A stretch of 10,000 nt of DNA from Glandiceps talaboti (GCF_964340395.1 NC_135560.1:21769175-21779174), one strand, 5' to 3'. Positions 1 to 7,846 are shown, counted from the stretch's first letter. The notes: generated from the sequence alone by a model not told the origin. Numbers and translations: made by a program.

Positions 1-43
<43 letters not shown>

Positions 44-44
44 G
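1..44. repeat. (ACAG)n microsatellite, truncated by window edge
   Basis: Eleven uninterrupted copies of the tetranucleotide ACAG run from the first base to position 44. The array probably continues to the left of the window, so its true length is unknown. It grades directly into imperfect sequence of the same flavour on the right. This is a simple-sequence repeat with no coding meaning. Confidence 0.97.
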
Positions 45-178
45 GAAGGGACAGAGAATGAGAGACAGAGACAGAAATACAGAAAAAACAGACAAACAGA
101 GACAAAGAAACCGAGGCAGAAAGAGGCTGCAAACTGAGGTAAGAAAAAGAGAGACAGAAAGACAGAGATAGACAAAGC
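45..178. repeat. Degenerate GACA/GAGA purine-rich flank
   Basis: The stretch is nearly all A, G and scattered C on the plus strand, with many broken copies of GACAG and AGACA. It reads as the mutated shoulder of the (ACAG)n array to its left. No reading frame or gene signal is visible. The asymmetry (very little T) ends abruptly near 178, where mixed-composition sequence starts. Confidence 0.8.
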
Positions 179-423
179 GGGAATATGGGAGATACTGCAT
201 GGGAATAATTGAAGGCGTAGTACACATTTTTTCTGTTCACTATGCGCTCGGCCATTTGAGGTAATTCACTACTTCTTATAAATATAGATATATGATTTGG
301 ATTGGAGCATCAGAGAAACGAACTCATTCTGCTACGGACCTACATATCAATACATATTGCTGGACATAATGTTTGGGATAAAAAAAAGGACATGACGAAA
401 AACCAAAAACATAATATATATGT
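179..423. other. AT-rich unique sequence, no feature seen
   Basis: Mixed AT-rich sequence between the purine repeat and the inverted-repeat element. It contains short A/T runs, including a TATA-like stretch around 278-293 and an alternating AT run at 413-422 next to the element boundary. No gene, RNA or repeat can be supported. Confidence 0.5.
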
Positions 424-425
424 TA

Positions 426-490
426 CACCCAATCCGTGAAACTGCCCAATTCATGAAATGTGCAATGTAACTTTGCCCAGTTCATGAAAT
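426..490 (+). repeat. Left terminal inverted repeat of the MITE
   Basis: This arm pairs with the reverse complement of 759-816. It starts CACCCAATCCGTGAAAC and ends with GCCCAGTTCATGAAAT. Relative to the right arm it carries an extra 7 bases near 461-467, which looks like local duplication of AATGT-containing sequence, and four substitutions. It holds three copies of the ~17-bp unit that makes up both ends of the element. Confidence 0.85.
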
Positions 491-491
491 G
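427..491 (+). repeat. Left array of the 17-bp subterminal unit (3 copies)
   Basis: Three copies of a unit close to GCCCARTTCATGAAATG start at 427 (diverged: ACCCAATCCGTGAAACT), 444 and 475. The first two abut exactly with no spacer, and the third is 31 bases on. The outermost unit is itself the end of the transposon. In many transposons such arrays are transposase-binding sites; that role is inferred here. Confidence 0.75.
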
Positions 492-696
492 GTATACCTT
501 ATGCAATTGAGAGTATAGATTACGATCTCAAAGGGCGAAATTAAATTTTCTGGGCAAGAGCTTTGAACTGGGGTGTTGATTCTCGAACTCTATTAAAACA
601 CAAGCTAAACTGAATTATAATAAAATAAGTTTGTAAATACATGATAATAAAGTTGTTTGATTGATAGTATTTTGTGTATGTCCTATACAAGATGCT

Positions 697-815
697 CATT
701 TCATATACTGGGCATATCTTACCATATCCACTTCATAACCTGGGCAACACAATTAACTATTTCATGAACTGGGCAAAGTTACATTTTATGAATTGGGCGA
801 TTTCACAGATTGGGT
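697..815 (-). repeat. Right array of the 17-bp subterminal unit (5 copies)
   Basis: On the minus strand, copies of the unit start at 815 (diverged outer copy), 798, 774, 745 and 713, giving steps of 17, 24, 29 and 32 bases. The inner two copies (GCCCAGGTTATGAAGTGG and GCCCAGTATATGAAATG) lie outside the terminal inverted repeat and have no counterpart in the left interior. The two ends are therefore asymmetric, with three units on the left and five on the right. Confidence 0.75.
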
Positions 816-816
816 G
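759..816 (-). repeat. Right terminal inverted repeat of the MITE
   Basis: Read on the minus strand, this arm begins CACCCAATCTGTGAAAT and ends GCCCAGTTCATGAAAT, matching the left arm with four mismatches and one 7-base gap. It is followed outward by TA at 817-818, the second copy of the target-site dinucleotide. The unit repeat continues inward beyond the arm to about 697. Confidence 0.85.
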
Positions 817-818
817 TA

Positions 819-1321
819 GGTGAAGGTATTGATGCTTAAGAATGTGAAAATCTGAATGTTTACTTTGTCATAGAATGAAAACATTATAAAATGTGTCAAC
901 ATGTTATGATGAAAAAATGAAAACGCTGAAAAGCTTTAATATAATTGGTTAAATTTTCCATCTCTGCAGGAGAATGTCAGACCTTGAACGTCATCTCAAC
1001 CTGAACGACTTTTGAAATAATTTTGCAGTTGTTATAAAACGAAGCATAGAAGCTAATCGTACTTAGGTTAAAGTGTAATGTTGTAATAATATTTTTCCCT
1101 CCTTTTTTGTTTTTAAAGCTGTAATGCAGGTTATATTAGGAGAATACAACCTGAGGAAAATCACGACTTCTTCGACTTTCTCAGTTGTGAGCTTTGAAAT
1201 TTAAAAAGCTGAATGTCAACTGAAATCATTTTGTACATGTTATGAAATGATGGACATGGACGCTAGAAATAGGCATTTTATTAACTTAAATACCTACAAA
1301 CAATTACGTTAAAATTGTAAT
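819..1321. other. AT-rich unique sequence with weak internal similarity
   Basis: No gene is supported. Segments 1014-1054 and 1222-1265 resemble each other in the same orientation. The first 29 bases (starting GAAATAATTTTGC and GAAATCATTTTGT) agree at about 23 positions, followed by a gapped continuation ending GCTA. This could be an old duplicated repeat or chance in AT-rich DNA. A possible minus-strand AATAAA lies at 1277-1282. Confidence 0.3.
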
Positions 1322-1336
1322 CCGGTCAGGGTAAAG

Positions 1337-1398
1337 TCACAGAGGCGCCAGAATGTGTCCCTGTGCACCTTGGGGGTCGTGATCCTTCATAGTAATCT
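1337..1398 (-). CDS. Weak candidate terminal coding exon (minus strand), unknown product
   Basis: A GC-rich block in otherwise AT-rich sequence is open on the minus strand and ends at TGA (1339-1337). From an internal ATG at 1390 it would encode MKDHDPQGAQGHILAPL. Just upstream is a short pyrimidine stretch followed by CTGCCAG, giving a plausible splice acceptor at 1400-1399. A minus-strand AATAAA lies about 55 bases past the stop, at 1282-1277. These are the ordinary parts of a last exon, but all are short, and the plus strand is also open here for about 22 codons. No family is recognised. It could equally be a conserved non-coding segment or a repeat fragment. Confidence 0.15.
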
Positions 1399-2685
1399 CT
1401 GGCAGAAAACTTCAATTATCTTTACCATAAATTAGACATTTAAGGTCAGGATTAAACAGTCGAACTACTGGCTGTTAATAATCCTTCTTCACATCTTATG
1501 ACATACTCTGTAAATTATATTAAATGAAGCTTCAAAAATCGTCGTCTCTCTCTTTCTCTCTTATTCTGTTGATTTCACGTCATTTTAACCAATAGCCGAC
1601 GTTTAATTTCCAGCGCTTATGTGATCGTCAGACAGTGGGTGCCATACTGTTCTTATATGAGTTTTCATCGTTATGCTACGATTAGTAATTGGAAATTTCG
1701 TTGAAGATTCAAAACGGAAAGACTTAAGTGGAGATTTTTTTCTATATACGGCTGTTGAAATAATTCAGGAGAGTGTGGGAACGTCTAGTTGCTATACTAT
1801 TATCGTATTAATCAAGAAATACATTCTTCTTCGATGTATCTGGCAAATATTGAGTTCAAAGATCGTGGCTTGGTAATCTGATTTAGATAAAATGTTTTTT
1901 GGTAAATTCTCTCTAATTTGACAAATACGATTCACTATTTATTGCAGTTTTTCTCTATGCTCTAAAACCTACTTCAAAGCTTGGCGAGAGCCTTCCTGCT
2001 TTTTTGCCTTAATTGCTACTCATTTCTTGTCAGAACATAATATAACTAACTGTCAATGTTACAAAGAGATGGGATTGGAAATTTCTTCACTTCCTTTTTA
2101 ATTCAAAATAAAATCTTCTCAAGCTTCTATAGCATGCCATGCCTTCATGTTTTGAGTACCCTTGTAGAGATTGTTTGCCGATTAGAATCAAAATGCAGAT
2201 TGCCTCTTCAAGTGATTATCAACGGGCGCAGTCAGATGAACTAAACAGTCTCTTACATTGAGCAATTTGGCGGTGATTGCATTTGTCGTATTGTATTACG
2301 GATGTATTTAATTCACAGCGATTAACTAATTATGAATACCTCGTATGCTTTAATCCCAAATAAATTAATATAGTTGATAGCGCTCGGGGAAAGTTCGTTC
2401 AGCTTATTGCAATTCGCTCTTAATCGGGTTTGTGTTGAATAAACTCGCCGATTTGATCTGATCGATGCTCCGTGTTCTGAGCCTTCTTTCATTAGTTTAT
2501 CGCCATTCCCTCAAGTCTCGCTCCCCAGACGAGATTTTAGTCGTTATGGGTTTTCACCAAATCTCTCGGCTGCCAAACTCCGGAAAATCACTTTTAGAGG
2601 TGAATTCATTATATGTTCTCACAGGCTTGATGCAAAGAAGTACACATAATGCGTCAGTCTCTTGTTAGAAGTTTTCTTCAACTCA
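1399..2685. other. AT-rich sequence without a supported gene
   Basis: The stretch holds a CT-rich run (about 1541-1565), the promoter-like patch listed separately, and only short reading frames. The frame at 1673-1876 (67 codons, starting MLRLVIGNFVEDSKRK) has an ATG and is composition-neutral, but it has no recognisable domain, signal peptide or good start context, so it is not called as a gene. Frames at 2056-2244 and 2465-2668 are similar chance-length ORFs. No RNA gene is seen. Confidence 0.4.
1576..1593 (+). promoter_or_regulatory. CRE-like and CCAAT-like cluster
   Basis: CACGTCA (1576-1582, the reverse of a TGACGTG cAMP-response-type core) is followed 6 bases later by CCAAT (1589-1593), just downstream of a CT-rich tract. 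A weak TATA-like TTATATGA lies near 1653. CRE plus CCAAT spacing is common in animal promoters. Each motif is short enough to occur by chance, and no convincing transcript start or coding exon follows. Confidence 0.15.
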
Positions 2686-2697
2686 ACGCGCATGCGT
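2686..2697. promoter_or_regulatory. NRF1-like near-palindrome ACGCGCATGCGT
   Basis: The 12 bases ACGCGCATGCGT are nearly self-complementary and match the NRF1 consensus (YGCGCAYGCGCR) except near one end. On the minus strand a small ORF with a favourable start context (GTGGCATGG, ATG at 2736) runs only 17 codons to TGA at 2683, overlapping this site. The combination hints at a promoter or 5' leader on the minus strand but does not establish one. Confidence 0.2.
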
Positions 2698-2760
2698 AGT
2701 ATAGTAAGGACGAGTCTGGTGTCTTGCTGCAGCCATGCCACGGCACGAATGACCACACTT

Positions 2761-3439
2761 TTCGATCGTGTATAGTGCATGATTGTTTCACTCACGTTTT
2801 GAAGTTTGCAAACATGGATACCAATACGTATACATTTGTATATGTGTATCATTGATTTGTATTAAAGAGTTTCAACGGTACATATATATGTTACGTATTT
2901 TAAACTCCTCTCCTCACCAATTTTTAGAAAGTCTCTCTCCGTATCCACATTCTATGAATCGTAGCAAAGTACATTGTACGGCTAAAACTATGTATAAATT
3001 GACTTTTTTTGTTAATAGTATAGACAAAAGTGCAATAGAGGACTATAACATTGTCAGATTTATATTGTGTGTTTGGTTTAACTCCCTAAAAAGTTAATAG
3101 GTAAAACTACCATCGTTTCAATTAATATCTAAAATTATACGTAATACAATCAGAGATTGTATGATAACATTCTTTCAATGGGTCAGACTAAAAATAGACA
3201 GTACTAAGAGTTACGTAATTGGCTGTTGATTTGGTATGGATGGGGACATACACGTAAAAATGAAATGGGTGGCTGACAACTCAGACTCTCGGCACAAGTT
3301 GTAGGACATAGTATTTTTTAGATTAATCAAATGATGAAGCAACGCATAAAATTCACCTCAACTTTTTATAATATAGAGAATTCTCGAATTCGTTTTGTGA
3401 GCTTTGTGAATAGCTGAAAATATATATGATGGACCAATT
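2761..3439. other. AT-rich sequence, no gene seen
   Basis: This interval contains alternating TA/CA tracts (2819-2890) and several short frames. The frame at 2783-3097 (104 codons without an internal stop) is the longest, but it runs through low-complexity TATGTGTATC-type sequence and has no domain I recognise. No RNA, repeat family or regulatory site is supported. Confidence 0.4.
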
Positions 3440-3640
3440 ATCAATTCCTTCGGCTCGCCGAATTACAGTTCCAGTAGCCGACAGCGGAGTTTCTTATCTT
3501 CAGTTTACCTTTGAGATTCGTGATACCGGGACAGTTGAAATTAACTGACTTGCTCACTTCATATTGTGCGCAAGCGCGGCGAACTTTAGACCCGCCCTCT
3601 GCCTCCGATTCGTCTCGAGCAATCACCGTTTACTCTTCAG
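3440..3640 (+). promoter_or_regulatory. CpG-rich, promoter-like block with a possible first-exon donor
   Basis: Base composition shifts here: CpG dinucleotides are frequent (GGCTCGCCGAA, GCGCAAGCGCGGCG, GATTCGTCTCGAG) in contrast to both flanks. The block includes a CCAAT at 3434-3438 just upstream, a short hairpin TTCGGC-TC-GCCGAA (3449-3462), and a GC-box core CCCGCCC at 3591-3597. It ends with CTTCAG followed by GTCAGTG at 3641, a good fit to a splice donor. Inference: this may be a promoter and untranslated first exon of a plus-strand gene continuing to the right. No following acceptor could be paired with it. Confidence 0.3.
3621..3637 (+). repeat. 17-bp inverted-pair sequence, copy 1
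   Basis: The 17 bases AATCACCGTTTACTCTT are present here on the plus strand and exactly, on the minus strand, at 4315-4299. The match stops sharply on both sides. An exact inverted 17-mer is not expected by chance in 10 kb of non-repetitive DNA. Here it sits immediately before a splice-donor-like site. Confidence 0.6.
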
Positions 3641-4079
3641 GTCAGTGATTTGGATGAAACCAATTTCTTCATTTGTTACAAAATTTCGCCAGTTTATAAT
3701 TATTGCTAAAAGCAAATGGTCCGAAATGATATCTCTCCCTATAACACCTCTAAATGGACAGTACAGTGATCTACATTATTCTGCTTGAAATGTAAAATGT
3801 AAACTTCACCAAATATAGACTGGTTAGACCCTCTTCTAATTACAACCATATTTGGCTTGCACAACCATGACGCGATTTGTTTTACAATCTTTCCTGAGCG
3901 TATAATTTCTCTTTACTCGCTTCGTTATGCACCCTTCCCCGATTTCATCGTTAAACCGGTGTGGGCGAATAAGTCTTGACTTAACTAATCGAGACAAATT
4001 TAATTTACTAGTTACAAATTCTCTCATTGGTACATGATGACGAGGAGGTTTGGATTTTAGTAGTAGGCGCCGGGCTAGG
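3641..4079. other. AT-rich sequence between the inverted 17-mers, no gene seen
   Basis: The short frames here are unremarkable: one across 3564-3788 on plus has no ATG at its start, and one at 3836-4027 on minus shows no recognisable domain. A short GC-rich stretch (GGCGCCGGGCTAGGC) lies near 4067-4081. No RNA or transposon ends were identified beyond the 17-bp pair. Confidence 0.4.
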
Positions 4080-4095
4080 CTAAATCGCCAGCTGT

Positions 4096-4113
4096 ATCAT
4101 GCATGATGGCGGC
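4096..4113 (+). promoter_or_regulatory. Perfect 12-bp palindrome overlapping a YY1-like ATGGCGGC
   Basis: ATCATGCATGAT at 4096-4107 is a perfect palindrome and runs straight into ATGGCGGC (4106-4113), the core of the YY1 motif often found just downstream of animal transcription starts. A plus-strand ATG at 4103 opens a 20-codon frame (MMAAESRRSKKILQFDGRCS) ending at TAA 4163-4165. GC-rich sequence lies just upstream. This could be a small promoter or 5' leader region; a coding role is not supported. Confidence 0.2.
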
Positions 4114-4142
4114 AGAAAGCCGAAGATCGAAAAAAATCTTAC

Positions 4143-4298
4143 AATTTGACGGACGTTGTTCTTAAATCTCTGTCGTGGATCTAAATCACGAATAATGAGG
4201 ATTTTGGATGTTTCTGTGTTGATATGGCAACAATGAGGAACTTGGGAGTTTAACGTTTCACGAAATAACGAAATCCATGTTAACATTTCTTCGGCCAT
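4143..4298 (-). CDS. Weak candidate first coding exon (minus strand), unknown product
   Basis: On the minus strand an ATG at 4298 (context CTTATGG, with the favourable G after the start) opens a frame beginning MAEEMLTWISLFRETLNSQV. It continues through a charged stretch containing IRDLDPRQRFKNNVRQI. At 4142-4137 the sequence GTAAGA is a consensus splice donor, so the exon could end at 4143; the frame itself runs on to 4080 (72 codons). The composition (charged, mixed, no low complexity) is more protein-like than other short frames in the window. Directly before the ATG lies the 17-mer shared with 3621-3637. No domain is recognised. It could still be chance, or part of a transposon. Confidence 0.2.
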
Positions 4299-4315
4299 AA
4301 GAGTAAACGGTGATT
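4299..4315 (-). repeat. 17-bp inverted-pair sequence, copy 2
   Basis: On the minus strand this reads AATCACCGTTTACTCTT, identical to 3621-3637 on plus, and is followed immediately by an ATG. The sequence further out shows no continued match to the first copy, so the two do not form long terminal repeats. Confidence 0.6.
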
Positions 4316-4529
4316 ACAAGAAAAGAAAATGATGTATACAGTTTACTCATGGGTAGACAAAATGACACATGTAAACTAAAGTATAAGTCTGTCACAAGTA
4401 GGGTATATACAGGAAAAGATGAAAAAACGTGTTCGTAAAAAGTAAAATTACATCTTGTTTTCATATTTTGAAATTTAAACTATAGACTACCCTCAAATGT
4501 ACCAACATACCAAAATAAGGAACATTAAT

Positions 4530-4560
4530 CCTTACACGTTGTAAGGCACCTCTTGGAGGT
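4530..4560. other. Two adjacent small hairpins
   Basis: CCTTACA (4530-4536) pairs with TGTAAGG (4540-4546) across a 3-base loop. One base later ACCTC (4548-4552) pairs with GAGGT (4556-4560), also with a 3-base loop. The stems are perfect but short (7 and 5 bp). No T-run follows, and a terminator is not expected in this setting. Confidence 0.4.
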
Positions 4561-5860
4561 TGAAACTAGTAAGACAGTCGTTAGGAATATTACATCAATA
4601 TTACTTCTAATTCCCAATAATAAATCAAAGCGAGGGGAAATATAACGACATCCACCGTGAGTGACCGTTGCTCAACAACATGTAAGTAGTGACCCAAAGG
4701 TTCAGGACTTAGAGACATGGCGGGGCCCTGTCGTCATATATAACATCTATACACTATTTCAAGACCGGAACGTTTCTATAATGATGTACCGGTATAGTAT
4801 CAAAGTGTTGGATGAAATACATATAGTAATTATCATCCGAACAAAATCAACTATTATATCACTTCTTCTCATCCTTTTGATGTAAACTAACAGACAATAA
4901 ATCTAAGAAATGCAGGTATAGCTTCTAGCTTGATATAGAATAATAGTTATGACTGCAACACAAATAAATATTGTATAGAATGTTCCCTTGCATTCATTTA
5001 TACTCTATTCCATCTCTGAAATATACATACATGGGTGTTCTTATTCAAAGTGAATGCATGAAATTATACGTTATTGACCCGAGATATGTTACATATGAAA
5101 TTGACACCGTTGTTGGGATAGTTCAGCTAGTATCAACCGATTCATTTTACAGCAATTGACCAACATGTATGTATGTATATGACGATAGGATGGATCGCGT
5201 GGAACCGATAGAGTAGCAGAACAATACATACACTAAAATACAAAATTTAAAGCGACGCGAGTTGTTGTTAAAAGAATTTTAACGTTTGTATCTATAGGGC
5301 AGTGTATTGATTATTGATCTCAGCTGGCCGCGTGAAACGATCATTGATGGGTTGAAATATACAGCAATGAATTACTCTCAAATTAGTATTGATCAATTTC
5401 CAAAAACCAACCACTAACTAAGGGAGGGGTTTGCAGATAGCATTTTAAAAGAGCACGAGGTCAAATGATTATTTTAAAACACATTTAAAGTGCTCCAGAA
5501 ATTCAAAGAACATGATTCAGAACTACACGTATACACGTATATACTGTTTTGAGATATCGGGAATGTATATCAAAAGTAAATAACATCGTTAAATACACTC
5601 TCAAAGACTTCGTTTATTTTTAGTCCAACTTTGATATCTGTTTGTGACGTACGACGACAGACCTTATGATAGACGTAAGGGTGGGCCGGCTGCTGTTTAT
5701 ATGTGTAGTAGAACCAGGGTAAGAGAATCAAATTAACTGTAGTACATGGTACCTAAAAGTCTATGTTTTCGGAAATGTTTTAATACCTTTAGTTTTCAGA
5801 ATTATAAAATATTGCATCAGTTACAAAGAATCAAGACCATAGTTCATGTTTTATTTTTTT
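4561..5860. other. AT-rich sequence, no supported gene
   Basis: This long interval has only chance-length frames (for example 4661-4885 and 4971-5159), with no recognisable domain. Small local features are a three-unit ATGT run near 5165-5178, a tandem 8-mer ACACGTAT at 5525-5540, and a TGACGTAC CRE-like octamer near 5645. No RNA gene, transposon end or long inverted repeat was seen by eye. Confidence 0.4.
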
Positions 5861-5880
5861 TAAAATTCTTTCGCATCCAG

Positions 5881-6034
5881 CCAAGCGACGCAAAAACTGA
5901 AGAGAACCTACGACGCTATTAAACTAGAACACTTTACACAAAATTGCAACCGAACTGTGAAAGTACGAGATACAAAGGCATGTGATAGTAGCATCATTTT
6001 TCTATCTACATGTATACAAAGCACTCGAACTTGA
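5881..6034 (+). CDS. Weak candidate exon after a strong acceptor-like tract
   Basis: A pyrimidine-rich stretch (about 5845-5877) leading to CATCCAG at 5874-5880 resembles a 3' splice site. The sequence after it is open to a TGA at 6032-6034 and would encode about 50 residues, beginning SQATQKLKRTYDAIKLEHF when the codon spanning the junction is included. No ATG, domain or paired donor supports it, and a frame of this length is not unusual by chance. Unknown product. Confidence 0.1.
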
Positions 6035-6565
6035 CACTGACCTTCATTTGGTGTATATTTGAAATATTGTTGAATTTACACTAAATCCGTTACAACTTCG
6101 AACCACACTAGTTATAAAGAATACCCAAATATATTTCAACATGTAAGTACATGTAATTGTATTCTACTTGAATTGACTAAAAGAAACGTATTATGTGACG
6201 TTTACCCAGCCTTGCCTCTGTTACCAACCCAGACGATCATCGATTTATGAAATAATGCATCCTTTTCTAGCGATGAATCGTCTTACTTTAGATAGCCCTA
6301 TGTATTAACTCATTCATTTAGCAATTAACTTCACAAATGGTACAGGTGGAAAGCCTATGGCCTGATCCAATTAACAATCATTTGTCCTCGGGATAAAATG
6401 TAATTTCAGACCATTCTGTATATATTGGTTGCATTTCACGGATTTCGCGTTACAGAACAATAGGCGTATCGCGAATACCCCATGATCTTACCCGAATTCT
6501 CTCAAAAATGATGGCTAGACGAAAAGATCATGTTTGATTTTAGATTGTTGGAGTAGACGGCGTGG
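6035..6565. other. AT-rich unique sequence, no feature seen
   Basis: The left flank of the first tetranucleotide array has mixed composition and no supported gene, RNA or repeat. A short direct repeat of ACATGTAA occurs near 6140-6157. The transition into the array at about 6566 is abrupt. Confidence 0.45.
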
Positions 6566-6591
6566 CATACACACATACATACATACATACA

Positions 6592-6622
<31 letters not shown>

Positions 6623-6628
6623 CATACA

Positions 6629-6659
<31 letters not shown>

Positions 6660-6738
6660 CATACATACATACATACATACATACATACATACATACATAC
6701 ATACATACATACATACACACACAAATACACACACAAAT
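6566..6738 (+). repeat. (CATA)n microsatellite with an (AC)n tail
   Basis: CATA/ACAT units run from about 6566 to 6715, broken by two single-base T insertions (CATTACAT at 6590 and 6627, 37 bases apart). The tail becomes CACACACAAATACACACACAAAT up to 6738. Reading frames through the array on either strand only translate the repeat. The orientation is opposite to the larger array that begins at 7203. Confidence 0.95.
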
Positions 6739-7202
6739 GAACAGTTACCATCAACTTGAATACAACTATTAACATAAAAATGATCTCTATATTTTCTAAG
6801 GTTTATTTCAGTGAAATGGATAAATAGAGTCAAAGTATACAAAAAGATCTGGAAACGAGTTCAATCATGATTTGAGAGAGTTAATTGCCGTTGCGTATTG
6901 TATTGATTATGTGTAGGTATAGCCATAGAATAATATAGTGTGTGAAACCAGTAATATTCTATTCACAATATAATTCAAAGCAACACAATGTCGGGCGGAT
7001 GAGCTCGTCAAATTATGTAGGCACTTTAAACTGAGTAGTTTTTGTCTCGGACAGGAAGCACGCATTCTCCTTTGGTGCATCAACATTATCGAATGCATTA
7101 GATTGCTATTAACTTTAGACATTGTTCCCTGCGAACTATTCTTGAAAAGTTCCTTAATGGGGATGTACGAATCTTATTATTAGTCGGAAGCATTTCAAAA
7201 AA
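6739..7202. other. Unique spacer between two opposed microsatellite arrays
   Basis: About 460 bases of non-repetitive sequence separate the (CATA)n array from the (TATG)n array. The longest frame is on the minus strand at 6907-7122 (71 codons, starting MSKVNSNLMHSIMLM), with no recognisable domain. A slightly GC-richer patch lies near 6988-7072. Nothing can be annotated as a gene. Confidence 0.45.
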
Positions 7203-7343
7203 TGCATGCATGTATGTATGTATGTATGTATGTATGTATGTATGTATGTATGTATGTATGTATGTATGTATGTATGTATGTATGTATGTATGTATGTATG
7301 TATGTATGTATGTATGTATGTGTGTGTGTGTGTGTGTGTGTGT

Positions 7344-7374
7344 ATGCATGCATGCATGCATGCATGCATGCATG
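7344..7374. repeat. (ATGC)n self-complementary block
   Basis: About eight ATGC units directly follow a (TG)n run inside the large array. Unlike TATG, the ATGC repeat is its own reverse complement, so each strand can fold on itself. Shorter blocks of the same kind occur at 7803-7821 and 8232-8250. Confidence 0.85.
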
Positions 7375-7455
7375 AATGTATGTATGTATGTATGTATGTA
7401 TGTATGTATGTATGTATGTATGTATGTATGTATGTATGTATGTATGTATGTATGT

Positions 7456-7846
7456 ATTGTATGTATGTATGTATGTATGTATGTATGTATGTATGTATGT
7501 ATTGTATGTATGCATGTATGTATGTATGTATGTATGTATGTATGTATGTATGTATGTATGTATGTATGTGTGTGTATGTATGTATGTATGTATGTATGTA
7601 TGTATGTATTGTATGTATGTATGTATGTATGTATGTATGTATGTATGTATGTATGTATGTATGTATGTATGTATGTATGTATGTATTGTATGTATGCATG
7701 TATGTATGTATGTATGTATGTATGTATGTATGTATGTATGTATGTATGTATGTATGTATGTATGTATGTATGCATGCATGTATGTATGTATGTATTGTAT
7801 GTATGCATGCATGCATGCATGTATGTATGTATGTATGTATGTATGT

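Larger units (their letters stand above)
426..816. mobile_element. MITE-like non-autonomous DNA transposon (TA-flanked, 391 bp)
   Basis: Seen: the outer ends are near-perfect inverted repeats, each starting CACCCAATC, and both are directly flanked by the dinucleotide TA (424-425 and 817-818). The terminal inverted repeats are 426-490 and 759-816. They differ by four substitutions over 58 aligned bases plus one 7-base GCAATGT duplication (GCAATGT beside AATGT) in the left copy. The interior is AT-rich with no meaningful reading frame. Known: short elements with long terminal inverted repeats and a TA target-site duplication are typical of MITEs mobilised by Tc1/mariner-type or related transposases, for which TA is the target. 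Inference: this is a non-autonomous copy. The few differences between its ends suggest moderate age. The terminal CACCC does not match a family I can name. Confidence 0.8.

Noticed and set aside
1322-1405. tRNA-derived SINE or tRNA gene in the GC-rich block
   Set aside because: GGGGGTCGTGATCC vaguely recalls a B box, but no A box at proper spacing, no cloverleaf and no A-rich tail are seen.
1673-1876. 67-codon frame starting MLRLVIGNFVEDSKRK near a CRE/CCAAT patch
   Set aside because: The length is not unusual for chance, no domain or signal is recognised, the start context is weak, and no splice structure is apparent.
2783-3097. 104-codon plus-strand frame
   Set aside because: It passes through alternating TA/GT low-complexity sequence, and the peptide is rich in Cys, Ile and Tyr with no recognisable motif.
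3621-4315. Second transposon bounded by the inverted 17-mer
   Set aside because: The repeat does not extend, no target-site duplication is visible outside it, and the interior has no transposase-like sequence. It is kept only as an unexplained inverted pair.
6534-6842. Open frames of 65-100 codons across the first array
   Set aside because: They are repeat-driven in the same way. Both strands and several frames are open, and the unique flanks contribute only a few codons.
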